Below, piece after piece: positions 33,801 to 47,100 of a stretch of 64,000 nt of DNA. The notes under the pieces were generated by a model. That model saw only the letters and a list, made by a program, of their open reading frames with translations. It was not told the DNA's origin and did not search any database. Positions within the stretch are counted from its first letter, which is position 1, and each line of letters begins with the position of its first letter. Source of the stretch: Cyrtodaria siliqua (lineage: Eukaryota > Mollusca > Bivalvia > Adapedonta > Hiatellidae); contig JAWPHD010010973.1 in NCBI GenBank assembly GCA_037043455.1, positions 24,008 to 88,007 of the forward strand, in the 5' to 3' direction. The translations under genes were made by a program, and so were the position numbers.

Positions 33801-36800
33801 ATAAGTGTTTTATCATGAATTGGAACATTTTTTAAATTGAAGATGTTTCATGAAAAATCCTCATGTACCCCCTTTAAGCAAGCCTGTCGTGATTTTGGTG
33901 TGTAAATAATGTCAACACAAGAAGAATGTCGTACGCAGTCGTAAAAAAGACATCATAAGTTGTCAGTGGGCTATCACCATAGCACTGGAAACTATCTCTC
34001 TGGCATTGGAGTTATCTCTTTTACAAAATCGCGTAGTTCTTCCCTGAAACGTTCTCAGTGTTATTATTTAGTCAGACACCAAATGGTTGATATGTCGATG
34101 TGTAGCGTAAATAGGCAAAATAATGGAGAAAAACCTCGGTGGAGATGATAAAGTTGAGAAAAACTGCAACGTTCGAACGGGCTAAAAGTCCCTGGCGTCA
34201 AATAAGGCATATTTTGAGAATTATTTTTGGTCGTGTGCGTAGCTAAGACAAAACCACATGTAACTGCATTCCCGGATGTGTCATATCAAGGCAAATAAAA
34301 AAGTTAACAGAGAAATAACAAATCATACCCACCTTGATTATCTTTATTTTTGGCGTTGGAACTACCTCGGAAATGACGATGAAGCACTTTTGCATATACC
34401 TCCATACTGACGGTAGCTCCACTGATTACCAGCCGTGTGTACTGGGATACGAATTCTATATTCTTTGTTCATAACAAAGGAATATTGAGAAGGATAACAT
34501 ATGACTTTATAAATTGTGTGGATTTATTTTACTATTTATTGATCCTTCTACCTAAATTGGTATGTAAAGATTTTATAATACAAATTCTGTGTAAACATAC
34601 TAAGAAATGTGTTAGTTCTATAACTTTGCAAATGTCCTATATGATTTAATGTGATTTACAAAGACAATACATGAACATTAAACCGGATATCATACAATTA
34701 TCTTAAACGTATATATTCTCACCATAAAACAATACATTTTCTCTGTTAGGGTTTATCTCTCCTCTTTCCTCTATATGGCTTGTGGTCAACTCTGTTATAC
34801 ATGACTAAATGATATATATTTTAAGAATAGATTAATATAAAACTGCAACCTTGACATATCCCTTTATTCGCCGTTCATACCTTTAGCTTTCTGCCACTAT
34901 AACTGACCAGCTTATCCTTAACACAAATGATTAATGAGTAAACAATTCCCACAACTCTATTTTGTTACACTTTTTGATCATCGGTCAGAGATGAATGTAT
35001 TCGAAATTTTGCTCGCCTGTCCAGAAGCTCAAAAGGAGCTATTGTGACTGCGTTTTGTCCTTCCATCCGCCGCCGTCGGTCTCGTCCGTCCATCAGATTT
35101 TTCTTACCACCTTTACCTCATAACCTAATTCGCCAAACTTGATCAAGCTTCACATGACATGGAAAGCTTAGATGATCGTCGGTACTACTAAAAAAATAGC
35201 CAAAACTTACAAACTCTTCTTCTCAATAACCACTGAACATATCTCAACAGTTTTGTTTATAAATAATGTTATGTACCAAACTATCACTTTTGTAAAAGTG
35301 GAGTCCCCGGGATATACTGAAAATGACCACGTCCCGGAGGTCCAAAACTAACATACTAGAGATGTTGCATGTTTTGAATACTGATTCGCAATTCGGTCGG
35401 TCCGTCCAAAATTATGTCACTAGGTCTAAGCAAAGAAAAATGTTTGAACAAATTCTCCAGGGACGTTGTCGGGATCTTACTGAACCTATTACCTGTAACA
35501 TAGATATTAAAATAAAACTAAACTTTTTCTCTGGAGCGGCTGGTTGGACCATCATGAAACACTGTAGTATCCTGGCATAGACCTCTCTATGTACACACAT
35601 CGGGCCAATAATCCTGCAAAAAAGCTAGTTCTCTATGTCAAGTCAAAGGAAAAATATTTAAACGACAACTTTTCCATGGACCCAGTATGAAACTCCGCCT
35701 GTAGTATCCTGGCATTGGCCTTTCTTAGGGATGTTCAATTCTTAAAAAAAGAGAGTCAAAATGTCCTGAATCGCTCAACTCATGGTCTTTGCAAGAATAA
35801 ATCAAAGCACTGAAAGTGCTGACTGCGGCGGGGTTTGTGTAACGGACAAAATCTGAATAAGATGAACATGTCTTGAATAACAAAGTGCAGGAAAACTGAT
35901 TAGAATTGGGGAAAAATAGCGATCCGACGCGAGTTGTTCTTGCCATTTTTGCATATTGTCAATTGGTATAGCGTTCAGATCCGGAATGCCCCTCTGCCTT
36001 TCTGTTCTTGCACAACTAGACCCTGAACTCTACACTCTATGAAATCCGATCTTAAATACAGGAGATATAACGATAACAAGATTTCTATATATGCTATTCC
36101 AGCACAATAACAATCCAGTGGTGTCTAAACATGTCGTATAAATACTAAATAAATAATCTTGTTGTTTTCACGTTCTACCAGTAATTCGCCATAAAAATGC
36201 GTATAAATATATCAGGCAGACGATGGCGCGCCCCTCGTTAATGCTTCAGGCCCAGTAAGTGTATATATACTCAATTGCAAAAGAAAGTGGACACTGAGTT
36301 TTGTTTAGATTTAATTGTATAAAGTATTTTTAGAATTAAATTGACTAATTCCAAAATGAATATGCCATGTTTGGTACCAACGTTTTCATAATTCCATTGC
36401 CAACATCATGTTGTCATTTTCTTTTTCAGTGGGTCCAAATATTAAGGGACTGTCGCTTGATAAAGAGGATAGGGTGTAAAGTAAAGTTTTCAAAGTGTCC
36501 AATTTCGTTTGCAACTGAGTATATGTTATAGGGTGGGCATCTCAGCCGTTTCCAAGTTAAGGCCAGGGGGCTTTGTACCCATGGTTGGGGATGGACCCTT
36601 TGGTCAAAGATGGTTGGATGTTTGTATCCTGTTCATGCACATTAAGTGTATATAAGGTTATGGGGTGGGGATCTCAAAGGTTTTCAAGTTATGACTCAAG
36701 GGCTATATCCCCATGGGTGGGGATGGATCTCAGGGCCGATGCTGGTTGGATGGTTATATCTGCCTGCTCATGTCAAGTAATTATATATGGCTTTAGATCT

Positions 36801-39800
36801 CAACAGTTTCCAAGTTATGACCCAGAAGTTATGTCCCCAATGATGGAATAAGACCCCAGAGCCAATGCTTGTTTCCAAGTTATGATCCAAGGGCTATTAG
36901 GGTGGTGACGGAACCCGGGGTCGATGATGGTTGGATAGTGGTTTCCGTCTTTTCATGCCTAGTAAGTGTATAACTGTGGTTTCAGCGAAGAAAATATTTT
37001 AAATTTTTTCCCTACATAAGTCTATGTAAAGAAATGTAGCCTCTCTGGGATGGGCCAAACTTGACCCCATGGTCTCGATTTGAACAAACTTTATAGAGGA
37101 CCAGAAGGTTACGGTACATATAAAATAGTAGGCCTCTATCTCATGTAGCTTCAGAGAAGATGGTTTAAAGATGTTCCTATATAACTCATATACATCTATG
37201 ACTCCCAGGGCGTGGCCAGATTTTTCCCCAGGGTCACCATTTGAACACGATTTGTAAAGGACCATACTATTTTGATACATGCAATATAGAAAAGCTCTCT
37301 ACCTTCTGATCTCAGGGGAGAATGTTTTGTTTTAATGTTTCTCTATATACGTCTATGTAAAACGTGTGACCCCTGGGATGGGGCCAACTTTTCATTTGAA
37401 CAAATTGGGTAGAGGACCATAAGCTTACAGTAAGTGCATACTATTAAACCTCCAGCTCTTTTAGTTTCAGAAAAGATGATTTTTAAAGATTTTCCTATAC
37501 AACTCTATGTAAAACTGTGACTCCTGGGGCGGAGCCAGATTAGACTCCAGGGTCACCATTTGACCAAACTTGCTGTGGTCCTTAAATGCTACATTTCATG
37601 TTCTATTTTTATATTTACTTGGTAGTGGACCATAAGTTGATGCTACAAGTTATATATGAGAGCTCTTTGTCCTATGGTTTTAGAGAAGTAGATTTTTCAT
37701 GTTTTTCCCTAAGTCTATGTAAAACGTGACCCCTGTGTCGGAGCTAAATTTGACATCAGAGTCACCCTTTAAACACGATTTGTGGAGGACCATACGCTGA
37801 TGGTAAAGGCAAACTATTAAGCCTCAGGCGCTTTTCAGAGAAGAAGAGGTTTTAAGTTTTCCCCTATACAATTCTATGTAAAACTGTGAACCCCGTGGCG
37901 GGACCAGATTTTGCCCCAGGGTCATCATTTGAACACCTTTTGTAGAGGACCAACGTCTGATGATATATGAGAGTTCTGTGCATTGTGGTTCAAAGAAGAG
38001 TTTTCAAGTTGGTCCTTATATGTCTACACAATTTGGACCCCAGCGCGTTGCCATTTTGGACCCTGGAGAATTCATTTGGACAAACGTAGAAGTCTAGGGG
38101 TAGGCGATCATTTCTAAAAAAGGATTGTCAAAACCTGGCGTGCTGTTCTTGAGAAGAAGATTTTTAAAGTTCTGATTCCTTTTAGTAACATCGGCCATCT
38201 TGGATGACGCATTGACCTACTTTTAACATATTTGAAAATCATCCATGTGAAGTTTGGTCAAAATTGACAAAGCGGTTTCTGAGGACAATCGTTTGAATCA
38301 AAAGTTAACGACGACGGACGACGGACGAATAGTGATCCCAATAGCTCATCTCTGAGCCTTCGGCTCAGGTAAGCTAAAAACAGCTACATGTAGTTCAGTA
38401 TATCAAGTCAAAAACAAACTGTTAAACGACTTCTGTTCCAGAGCCCAGGTAGGATCTTCTGTAATTTCATCCTTATTATTCTGGTATTGACTTCTCTCAG
38501 GATCTTGATGTCTTCACATGTAGCATCCTGACATTGACCTCAATAATTTCAAACCTGGCATTGATCTCAACTGCAGCATCCTAGCATTGACCTCAACTGT
38601 TGTTTCCTGGCATTTAATCTCAATTTAGCATCCTGGCATTGACCTCAACTGTAGCATCTTTGCACTGACCTCACCGGTAGCATACTGGCATTGAACGAAA
38701 GCATCATGTCATTGACCTATATTGGAGGAGCATCCTGTCATTGATATCAATTGTAGCATCCTGGCCTTGACCTCAAGTGTAGCATCCTGGCATTGCCCTT
38801 ACTATTCGGCATTTTGCTCCCAATGACTCATTAACTTCCTACACTATCAAGTTTGTTGACTGAAATTTCCTGGAGTCAAAATTGACCTGCACTAACAATT
38901 GACGTTTTATTTTAGAAATGATCATTACACCCTTAACTCAGTTGAGCGCGTAATGCTCATTTGAACCACTTGTTGACAATTACTTTATAATTAATGCTTT
39001 TTCGCATTTTCTTAATTTGTTCCCTTTCTGTCTCACTTTCAAATGTGTATCTTTATTTAACGAAATCCTCTTAAGTATTGTGTCGCCACACGTGTCAGGA
39101 ACACAATCTATCAGGAGGCGCCGTGATGACATTATCGCGGTAACAATAATTTCCTCAATGATATGAGTTTACGTTTTAATAAACATGGCATTTGTTCTTG
39201 TCCTAGGTATAGGAAACACAAACGGAGAATTATGGAGGTCGCATCGAAGATTTTCTCTGATGACGTTAAAAGACTTAGGAATGGGCAAAAGTATCCTTGT
39301 ACAGAATATACACGAAGAAATAAAGAAGTTTCATGTTGCTATTGAACGTAACGAGGGACAACCATTTGACCCGAAGGACATCATCAGCATATCCGTTTCA
39401 AATATTATATGTTCACTGATATTCAGCAGAAAACATCAGCACGGCGATCCGAAGTTTTTAAAGATGATATCAATGTTTGAAGAAAATTTAAGGTAACATT
39501 TTTCTTTTACAAGTATGAGAAGGTATCTACAGGCAACTGTAAACGAAATTAATATTGTAACTTCTTTTCGCGTATTTATATAAAAAAACACCAGGAATAA
39601 ATAATAATCTCCAATAATGGAATCAATTATTACTGTAAAACAAAAATAACAAGGGCGCCGCCTTTTGGGGCATTGCTTACGTTTCTATGTTAAAAGCACT
39701 TCCTATGTCAGGTCAATATGATCTTGACCTTTGACCTTCTAACGAAGAAAAATTCATTGGGGATGTATTTTAACCAAGCGCACTATTTGTATAACTTTTC

Positions 39801-40469
39801 AAGATTATAAGTCAAATAGTTCGTGAATAACAGAGGGAAAGAATTTGTCATGATCAGGTCACAGTGACATTTGACGTACTAAGCATTACATTAATATGTG
39901 TTTTTTTTATCATGGTTCTATTTCTGTAACATTTCAAAATTGTATGTCAAATAGTTACAAATTATAGTGGGGAAAATGTACCTTGACCTTGACTTACTAA
40001 CCCCAAACTCATTAGGGTTTGTCCGCTTACCTAGGGCAGTGTACCTGTAAGGTTTTATGAGTGTGTTATGGTTTTCAAGTTATGGTGCGAAATACATATT
40101 TCCTTAAAATGTCTGCGACTTTGACCTATAAATATATCCCAAAACCATCAGGTTCCTCCTCTCACCTAGAGCAATATACCGTCGAAGGGACAGATGGATG
40201 GATGGAATGACGGACAGCCCCATACCATTATACGTCCCGTTTTTCAATCATGCGTATCATACAAAATCACCATCGTAACTGTTATGTAATTAATTATTTA
40301 TGATAATGCGAATATAAATATTACTACTACTATTATTAATAAATAATATTAAATGATAATAATAATGTTAATAATAATTAAGGTTAATGATATTTATAAC
40401 GTTTTTTATTATTAGTGTCACTGTAAACGTTGTTTCTTCAACGTATCCAACCAGTAGCTGTATAAGTTA

Positions 40470-40517
<48 letters not shown>

Positions 40518-41130
40518 CAGCAGCAGTAGCAACAGTAGTAGTAGCAGTAGCATCGGTAGCGGTAGCGGCAGCGGCAGAGGTAACGGTAGCGGTAGTAATA
40601 GTAGTAGTAGTAGTACTAGTACTAGTAGTAACAGCAAAAGCAGCAGCAGTAGCAGTAGTAACAGTAGTAGCAGTAGTAGCAGCAGTAGTAGTAGAAGTAG
40701 TAGTAGCAGTAGTAGCAGTAGTACTAGAAGTAGTAGAAGTAGCAGTAGCAATAGTAATAGTAGTAGCGTAGCAGTAACAGTAGTAATAGTAGCAGCAGTA
40801 GCAGTAGTAATAGTAGCAGCAGTAGCAGTAGTCATAGTAGCAGCAGTAGCAGTAGTAATAGTAGCAGCAGTATCAGTAGTAATAGTAGCAGCAGTAACAG
40901 TAGTAATAGTAACAGCAGTAGCAGTAGTAATAGTAGCAGCAGTAGCAGAAGTAATAGTAGCAGCAGTAGTAATAGTAGCAGCAGTAGTAGTAGTAGCAGC
41001 AGTAGCAGTAGTAGTAAATGATAATAATAATGTTAATAATAATTAAGGTTTAATGATATTCAAGTTTTTTATTACTAGTATTAGTGTAACTATTAAACGT
41101 TATTTATTTAACGTACTCTAACCAGTAATT

Positions 41131-41167
<37 letters not shown>

Positions 41168-44100
41168 CAGCAGCAGCAGTATCATCAGTAGGTTGTAGTA
41201 GCAGTAGAAGTAGTAGTATCATCATGATTATAATTTAGTTAACGTGTTGTTTTTTTCGACATGGTCATACTTGCATTTACTTGTATATATATTTTGTTTT
41301 CAGCAAATTTTATTTGACCGGACTTCTGGAATTCATCCCCCTACTGGGTAAATTACCAGGCGACTTCCTTGGAATTGGGAAAATGAAGCCAAATGCCGAT
41401 GCCGTATTTAACTTCACTCGAGAAATGATAGATGACCATCTGAAAGAATACGATGAAAACACAATTGAAGATTTCACGCATGCTTACATCAAAGAAATGA
41501 AGCTAATGGAACGTACCCAACAGTCAACTAATTTTTCATGTAAGTGTATGTTTCAGATATTTTCATTGACTTGTATTGCATTCCAATTTGCATATGACTC
41601 TTTTTATATCTTTATATATATAATTTTGCAAGAATTTTAATAAGGGTTCAAACGCTTCAATAGCTCCTCTTGGATCACCTCTTTTGAGAAAATACCATAC
41701 AAAGTCTTCTTTCAGAAATCGTTTAGTTCAATCAAGAGGCATGGTGAATACCTCTATAAGTTAGTGCAATGCTAAGAGGTGTAGTTGTTGCAATTATTAA
41801 TATTAAATCAGCTATTAATGGAAGAATGTTTAATGTATGTCTAGCAAATATTGATTGAATTGAATTGGATTTTATAGTCGCACCAACAGCTAAGGTCATA
41901 TGGCGACTTTCCAGCTTCCAATGGTTGAGGAAGACCCCAGGTGCCCCTCCGGGCAATTTTCGTGCACGGGCGGGCACCTGGGTAGAACCACCGACGTTCC
42001 GCAAGCCAGCTGGATAGCTTTCTCACATAAAGTTTCCTAGGCCCCTGAGGGATCGAACCTACAGCGGTGAGGGGCAAGTGATTGCAAGTCAGAGACTCTA
42101 ACCACTCGGCCACGGACGCCCCCAAATATTGATTGAAGTACATCTCACGTCATTTATGTTTTGACTAGAAATGCACCACGTTGTGGTATACAATAAGCTG
42201 GACAAAAAGGCCGATCTTTAAAAGTTCGGTTTTCGTGAGCATATAATGCAGGTTAAATTAACTTGTACCAACACTTTCGTCAGTCAGGTCATAGTTTCAG
42301 TAACGTCACTGTTACACCGGTTGAATAGATCCTATATGCTAATGATGCTACTAAAAACTATAAAAGCTAGACATATTGCAGAACTAAAATGTATAAAACA
42401 CTTAGACACCATATCCACTAGGCCTTTATGATCATATTTGTCAACAAGGAAATATTTCGAATGATCCTAATATTGACATTTTTTCTATATTTGTTATTCG
42501 AAAGCATAAATCTAGGTCTCATGACATCAAACGTCGCATGTCACTATGTCAGTCGATGATTGACATACTATTTAACAACAGTCTGGAAAGCACTCACCTC
42601 TTTGTCCATTTCTTCACTTAAGCTGAGCGACGAGGAAGCAGACGCCATTTTCATTCTTATAGATCCTTTGTATAACGCTGCTTTCATAAGTCAAAGCTAC
42701 ACACAACATGTTCTCCGGCCCCATATTGAAAAGAAGATCACGTGAGGCATTTTCTAAAAATACTACATCTGAAGGGTAATGGTTTTATAGACATGCTAAG
42801 TATTCTTCGAGATAATAGTGTTGTTGATTATATTCCTAAATATTTCAAAAAATCCGGAAGTCCTATATATTTTTTTATAAATATAACAAAAGAGAAAACA
42901 ATTAGAATTATTATTTTCAACAAAACAATTAGAATTATTATTTTCAACTGAAACAAACTAGTTTCTGACCTTGACATAAAAATAACATTCCTAAGGGAAT
43001 TGAACTGGATTTTACGGTGCATCAATGAAAGGTTATATGGCGCCTAACAGGAACGAACATGCCAGGCTCATCCTCCATTTGCATCAAGATAAAATATGGA
43101 AAATGGGCCTAGAACCGTCTAACCTGCAGAACTGCAGCGTTACTGTAAATTCTATAAAAGACACTCCATGATGTAGACATTTAATGAACATTATAAAAAC
43201 ATGACAAAACACAAATGAAGGAGCGTGGGGGTCCTACTGCATCTGCCTCTAGTGGGAATTTCAGTGGCTGTATTCTACCCTGGCAACCACACAGGGACAC
43301 TCCTAAGGAATATGAGTGTAAAACATCAAACAATTTCTATGCTGCTGCAGGTCAAGTCACCTCTGGTAATTTTCACCTCTGGTAATTTCGATATTGTAGA
43401 TAAACGTATTCGGCATTTGTTTTTCTAAAGATCCGAAGTATAGATTGCCTTCAATTATTGATTATAATGCATATCGCGCTCAGGTCTTCCAATCCACTGA
43501 GGATTATCATTTTATTATAAAATGGTGTTGTAGAGAACATGCGAACCCTTTCTATATAGAAAAAGTAAATTATTAAAATTATAGATACCCATATTAACTG
43601 TTTTAATGCTAACCCTTCTTTTTTTCCTCTGAGATCAAAGTTTTCGTCCCGTAATTTAAAATCGCGATTTCATAATAAATTTGTATTAGTTCCTGCTAAT
43701 AAAGCAGCTAATAATGTAATTATTGATGACGCTTACATTACGTCAATATTTTATCTCTGGAACTCTGGAGCACTAATTTGTATACTCCAGTTCGATCTAC
43801 TGAGGATGATGTTGTTTACACGCATATCACTCGGTGCCCTACTTTCAAGGATGGGGCAGACGTATAGCAAAATAAAATTCCTTCTGTATACTGTATTCCT
43901 AAATTACACAATCAGCCTTATAAACGTAGATATAAAAGTCGAACAGAAAATGTAGCATTCAAGGACCACAGTCAACCAAAAACCATGCATAGAAACAAAC
44001 AATAATTACAAAAAGGAATAAAATGCAAGATATTACATCACAAACATAAAATGGTTGACAATAGGGTTACCGCTTTGGAACCGTCAGTGCTAAAAAAAGG

Positions 44101-47100
44101 CCGCTAAGGCCGTTAAAGATCACGTTAAACAATATTGTGCTAAAGTTTATGACAATTCTGGGATTAATTTATTTTGGTAAATTAAAAAAAGAGGTTCTCC
44201 ATAGAATTTGCAATGAACGCCAAGTTTCATATTTAAGTACTAATAATTTTCCAACCTATATTCAACCTTACAACATGATCTTATTAAAGACAAGCGTATT
44301 GCTCACATTAAAAAAACGTTTGCAGAAAACAAACTACACTATTGTTTAATCTGTTACAATATTAAATCGTTTGTTTACTAACGGCAGTTTAGACAGTTAC
44401 GCTATGTGGACTTGCCAAGAAGTTTGTGAAGCACTTCTTTTCCTATTCGATGATAGTTTCGTCAGGTATGGAACTACCGTTTATAGACACGTTGTTGATA
44501 TCCCTATGGGTACGAACTGTGCACCCTTTGTCGCAGATTTATTTTTGTATTGCTATCAAAGAGATGTCATGTTGAGTCTTTCACCAGATACTCAGGCATA
44601 TGAAATAAAAGCCTTTAATGACACATCTTGGTATCTGGGTGACATACTGAACTTTAATAATGCTTTCTTTTTTACTATGGGTAGCTATCTTTCCTCCAGA
44701 ACTTCAACTCAACAAAGCAGGCATTTCTGATACTGTCGCTTCTTGTCTCTATTTACAGTCAATGACAAGATAGATGACTTTAATTTTGATATTGTAAATT
44801 ATCCCCCACTTAGATGGGTATGTTCCCCGAGCTATTTCTTATGACGTTTATGTTTCTCAAATTATTCGTTTTTCTTGAGCTTGTAGCCGAGTTGCATAAC
44901 TAAGAAGCTACTCCCTTACCATACACTTCGAAAATCGTGTGCATCATTTTATTATCGTAACCCTGATCTACTTTTAAAATATAAAGGTAATTTAAGAGCT
45001 ATTCTGCGACAAGAACTATTACAACCTGACGTCTATGATGATGAGATTTACAAACTCCGTAAATCCTTGGTCATAATAACTTTCATACATTCTTTATTAA
45101 ACTAAAAACGTTATGAAAATAGTGTATGACCCAATCGTTTTGCAACGAACTGCATGTTTAGTGGTTTTCCCTTTTACAGTTCGGCGTTATGCTTTCCTCT
45201 TTGATTGCTCGATGAACGGAAAGATTGTGGACTCTATGATGATGTCAATATAAATCCTCAAAGGACGGTAGCGTTTGATGTTTGTCTTAAATCTTGTGTT
45301 GCTGTACCCTTAATGGTTTGTTATATTGTTGCTATGTCTTCTGCCAAGTCTTTGATTACTTGCTTTGTGTCTTTCTAGGGTGTTGCTTTTTAATATTCAT
45401 ACTCGTATATTCATGATCATATATGTGTTATACTTATATTGCCTATTAGTGCTGCCTTGTTTGTTAGAGAATATAACCTGACGGCGATATCTTTATTTAC
45501 ACTTACACTTTGGGATGGCAATGGGGTAAGAGTGAGGTTTGGTGCGCCCAAGACTCTGGTTTGAACCCCCAACGGCCATTGACCGTTCCAAGGTTTGGTG
45601 CGCCCAGGGCTTTGGTTTTAACCCCCAACGGCCACTGACCGTTCCAAGGTGGCAACCCGTTTGTGTTGATGTTTTGTTGTTGTTTTTTGTCCCACCTTCT
45701 CAAGCCCTTTTATCTGCTCCTTTCTTTCGCTTTCTCTCACTCCGTCTTTCGCCAGCTCTGCTATTGTTCCTCCTACTGGATGGTTATCTGATTTGACCTA
45801 CTTTCTGCAGGAACCTCGCTGTATATTCCGTTTCTACGACGACTCTCGCGGTTCACCCGCAGTTCACCTGTTTCTCTTTTTTTCCTTTGGATTGCACTGT
45901 TTCTGGGACATTGCTGATATGTCATGTTATTGTCTATTGCTGTGAAACAGCCTCTCCTTAGTACTCTATGTTACTCTATTCAAGCTACTATACCACTACT
46001 AGGCTACTGGCCATTGCATACTTTAGACGCGCCATACGAAGAACCAACGAATTTCTGTCTACAGCTTCCCTATCCCTATTCGGTGAAAGTCGGCCTAACA
46101 CTCGCCTAACATCGTCACAAGACAACAGTGAGCTACTAACTACTCATGAAGCAAATTTGAGGGCTGAGAAGGTGGATTTTTGCCGAAATGGTGATGAATG
46201 ATAAGCAATGAATTAATGAAACATGAAATGGAGAGACCAGCGTCTGGCGGGGTTTGAACCCACGACCTTCCGCTTGTGGGCCCAGCACTCTACCACTGGG
46301 CTATAGAGGCCTCACTCTTTGTGTTTGTGATGTCACATGTCTTGATTATAAACATTGTAATTCGTGTTTGTTTTAGTGTGTGTCTATGGTTGACTTTGTT
46401 TTGTGAAAGCTGCATTTCCTGTTCGACTTTTATACCAACTTCTCACATACGTGCATTTGTTGTTGTTATACGATCAAGAAAAACGTATAATGGTAAATAA
46501 ACTAAACGCTGATTAGTAATACATTGTGGAAATAAAATTTTGAATTGTTATCTTCATAAAGACTTCATTTTTGTGTATGGCCTTTTATCTTTGCTTGCAG
46601 ATGATCAGTTGTCGGTACTTATTGGGGACGTCATCGTCGCTGGGTCGGAGACCACAACAACTTCACTACGTTGGTCAATCATTTGTTTGATTAATTATCC
46701 GGGAACACAAGAACGAATGTTTACGGAAATAGCCGAACATGTCGGTTCAGAGAGACTACCATCCGTTGAAGACAGACCGAATCTTACATATGTGGACGCA
46801 TTCTACATGGAGGTTCTGAGGTATATGATATGTTTTATATATTAATATATAATATTATGTCTCCCCGACGAAGTTTTGGAGAAACATATTGTTTTGGGAT
46901 TTCCGTCCGTCTATTCTTCGTAAAATCCTTTTCCTCGCAGCTCCTCCTACAGTTTTTCACTGATTGCTTAGACACTTGGTTCACTCATTAAGCATGATGT
47001 GTAGATTTGCATCCGACCCATTTTAGCAGAGTTATGGGGCGTTTTTTGTACTTAGATTTTATGTGAATTAGTTACATCAAATAGGGATTTGTGATTTGTA

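Larger units (their letters stand above)
30762..34432. mobile_element. 3.7-kb foldback element with ~400-470 bp inverted arms
   Basis: Ends CTGGTAATCAGTGGAGCTAC (30762) and GTAGCTCCACTGATTACCAG (34413-34432) continue into inverted arms 30762-31165 and 33955-34432. Both arms carry CGAGGTAGTTCCAACGCC, TTTTAGCCCGTTCGAAC and TTTGCCTATTTACGC. Nested inside are two SINEs and a TTAA MITE. A solo end of the family lies at 2982-3003. No clear target duplication and no ORF with recognised function. Confidence 0.75.
42742..45200 (+). pseudogene. Penelope-like element reverse transcriptase pseudogene
   Basis: Broken frames in order: [17 protein letters not shown] (about 42800-42865), a [14 protein letters not shown] segment (43393-43424), [20 protein letters not shown] (43677-43735), an IPS(V)[15 protein letters not shown] segment (43880-43935), [10 protein letters not shown] (44130-44160), [20 protein letters not shown] and [17 protein letters not shown] (44407-44545). 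The order and IPMGTNCAP motif fit Penelope-like RTs common in invertebrates. The catalytic YxDD is YLGD (near 44632-44643). A SINE (42960-43170) and an interspersed repeat (43932-44112) interrupt it. Stops and frameshifts make it non-functional. It lies in intron 3 of the P450 gene in sense orientation. Confidence 0.8.

Noticed and set aside
38500..38800. CRISPR-like array
   Set aside because: Repeats are degenerate, spacers are short and similar to one another, and the genome is eukaryotic.
40387..41046. 219-residue poly-Ser/Val open frame and the overlapping 122-residue poly-Leu frame on the other strand
   Set aside because: Pure by-products of the AGT/AGC trinucleotide repeat, which is open in several frames; no start context, splice sites or unique sequence.
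46228..46312. Functional tRNA gene
   Set aside because: A and B boxes and a T arm are present, but the acceptor stem does not pair; more likely a SINE head or pseudogene. The same applies to 32040-32118 and 41860-42123.
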